A stretch of 64,000 bases of DNA from Daphnia carinata (lineage: Eukaryota > Arthropoda > Branchiopoda > Diplostraca > Daphniidae): positions 20,566-84,565 of the forward strand of contig NW_026712516.1 in assembly GCF_022539665.2 (NCBI RefSeq), written 5' to 3'. The position numbers and the translations under genes were made by a program. Every line of letters starts with the position of its first letter. Position 1 is the first letter of the stretch. The notes below the pieces were generated by a model. That model did no database searches. It was not told the origin of the DNA and saw nothing but the letters and a program-made list of their open reading frames with translations. Below are positions 61,801 to 64,000 of the stretch, piece by piece.

Positions 61801-64000
61801 CACACTATATTCACATTGAATACACGTATATTTGATGCTGTTTGAATGTAGATATTGAAACTGATTCTATAACACTATATTCACATTGAATACACGTATA
61901 TTTGATGCTGTTTGAATGTAGATATTGAAACTGATTCTATAACACTATATTCACATTGAATACACGTATATTTGATGCTGTTTGAATGTAGATCATGAAA
62001 CTGATTCTATAACACTATATTCACATTGAATACACGTATATTTGATGCTGTTTGAATGTAGATATTGAAACTCACTGTATCACACTATATTCACATTGAA
62101 TACACGTATATTTGATGCTGTTTGAATGTAGATATTGAAACTGATTCTATAACACTATATTCACATTGAATACACGTATATTTGATGCTGTTTGAATGTA
62201 GATATTGAAACTCATTCTATAACACTATATTCACATTGAATACACGTATATTTGATGCTGTTTGAATGTAGATATTGAAACTGATTCTATAACACTATAT
62301 TCACATTGAATACACGTATATTTGATGCTGTTTGAATGTAGATATGAAACTGATTCTATAACACTATATTCACATTGAATACACGTATATTTGATGCTGT
62401 TTGAATGTAGATATTGAAACTCACTGTATCACACTATATTCACATTGAATACACGTATATTTGATGCTGTTTGAATGTAGATATGAAACTGATTCTATAA
62501 CACTATATTCACATTGAATACACGTATATTTGATGCTGTTTGAATGTAGATATTGAAACTCACTGTATCACACTATATTCACATTGAATACACGTATATT
62601 TGATGCTGTTTGAATGTAGATCATGAAACTGATTCTATAACACTATATTCACATTGAATACACGTATATTTGATGCTGTTTGAATGTAGATATGAAACTG
62701 ATTCTATAACACTATATTCACATTGAATACACGTATATTTGATGCTGTTTGAATGTAGATATTGAAACTCACTGTATTACACTATATTCACATTGAATAC
62801 ACGTATATTTGATGCTGTTTGAATGTAGATATTGAAACTGATTCTATAACACTATATTCACATTGAATACACGTATATTTGATGCTGTTTGAATGTAGAT
62901 ATTGAAACTCACTGTATCACACTATATTCACATTGAATACACGTATATTTGATGCTGTTTGAATGTAGATATTGAAACTGATTCTATAACACTATATTCA
63001 CATTGAATACACGTATATTTGATGCTGTTTGAATGTAGATATTGAAACTCACTGTATAACACTATATTCACATTGCATACACGTATATTTGATGCTGTTT
63101 GAATGTAGATATTGAAACTGATTCTATCACACTATATTCACATTGAATACACGTATATTTGATGCTGTTTGAATGTAGATATTGAAACTGATTCTATAAC
63201 ACTATATTCACATTGAATACACGTATATTTGATGCTGTTTGAATGTAGATCATGAAACTGATTCTATAACACTATATTCGTATTGAATACACGTATATTT
63301 GATGCTGTTTGAATGTAGATATTGAAACTCACTATATCATACTATATTCACATTGAATACACGTATATTTGATGCTGTGTGAATGTAGATCATGAAACTG
63401 ATTCTATAACACTATATTCACATTGAATACACGTATATTTTATGCTGTTTGAATGTAGATATTGAAACTCACTGTATCATACTATATTCACATTGAATAC
63501 GTATATTTGATACTGTTTGAATGTAGATATTGAAACTCTTGTATCACACTATATTCACATTGAATACACGTATATTTGATGCTGTTTGAATGTAGATCAT
63601 GAAACTCACTGTATCATACTATATTCACATTGAATACGCGTATATTTGATGCTGTTAGAGTGTAGATATTGAAACTCACTGTATCATACTATATTCACAT
63701 TGAATACACGTATATTTGATGCTGTTTGAATGAAGATATTGAAACTCACTGTATCACACTATATTCACATTGAATACACGTATATTTGATGCTGTTTGAA
63801 TGTAGATATTGAAATTCACTGTATCACACTATATTCACATTGAATACACGTATATTTGATACTGTTTGAATGTAGATCATGAAACTGATTCTATAACACT
63901 ATATTCACATTGAATACACGTATATTTGATGCTGTTTGAATGTAGATATTGAAACTCACTGTATCACACTATATTCACATTGAATACACGTTTATTTGAT
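55814..64000. repeat. 70-bp satellite array, block 4 (about 117 monomers, runs off the window)
   Basis: Tandem monomers without any gene. The first 1.5 kb next to the gypsy element is diverged, with GATCAAGAAACTGATT variants and shortened monomers at about 56861, 57050 and 57205. From about 57.2 to 63.2 kb it is uniform, mixing types A, B and C, with recurring short forms such as GATATGAAACTG. Diversity rises again after 63.2 kb. The 83-codon antisense ORF near 57892-58143 is a repeat artefact. Confidence 0.97.

Overview
The window is repetitive, gene-poor nuclear DNA from a eukaryote, most likely an arthropod. About 41.7 of 64 kb is a tandem satellite with a 70-bp, AT-rich monomer. Three LTR retrotransposons of three superfamilies (Ty1/copia, BEL/Pao, and gypsy with an env-like gene) are inserted in it. 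No host single-copy gene, rRNA, tRNA gene or CRISPR array is visible. The arthropod call rests on BEL/Pao and env-bearing gypsy elements in one locus and on priming by an initiator-Met tRNA fragment, as in Drosophila copia. It is inference; a crustacean or insect is equally possible.

Layout: satellite 1-242; copia element (+ strand) 243-5739; satellite 5745-12285; BEL/Pao element (- strand) 12286-20500; satellite 20501-47274; gypsy/env element (- strand) 47275-55813; satellite 55814-64000. The satellite continues on both sides of every insertion. The copia and BEL elements have 5-bp target-site duplications that each match at 4 of 5 bases, so all three elements landed in a pre-existing array.

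The copia element has LTRs about 98-99% alike, an initiator-tRNA-type primer site, a polypurine tract, and gag-PR-IN-RT-RNase H coding. Its coding is split by an intron-like block in gag (800-1296) and two one-base frameshifts. The BEL element has LTRs about 97% alike, a tRNA-Phe primer site, gag interrupted by one in-frame TGA, a long pol in another frame, and an extra 196-codon ORF downstream of pol. That ORF looks like a small coiled-coil plus zinc-knuckle Gag-like protein. The gypsy element has a complete 5' LTR, a tRNA-Ala primer site, gag-pol, and an env-like gene in the same reading frame as the end of pol. It is broken by a stop and several frameshifts, and its 3' LTR is missing: the element ends about 7 bp after the polypurine tract.

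The satellite has two main monomer types (A and B) plus a hybrid (C). It shows local higher-order duplications (about 2.45-2.59 kb, 980 bp, 210 bp) and a strongly homogenised core at about 28.85-43.8 kb. Every monomer carries a 15-bp dyad (TATTCA-CAT-TGAATA). This is compatible with a centromeric or pericentromeric array, but nothing in the sequence proves that. The best candidates for undescribed biology are the BEL accessory ORF, the in-frame GT-AG block with hairpin minisatellite in copia gag, the inverted CTCF-like motif pair in the gypsy 3' region, and the exact loss of the gypsy 3' LTR.
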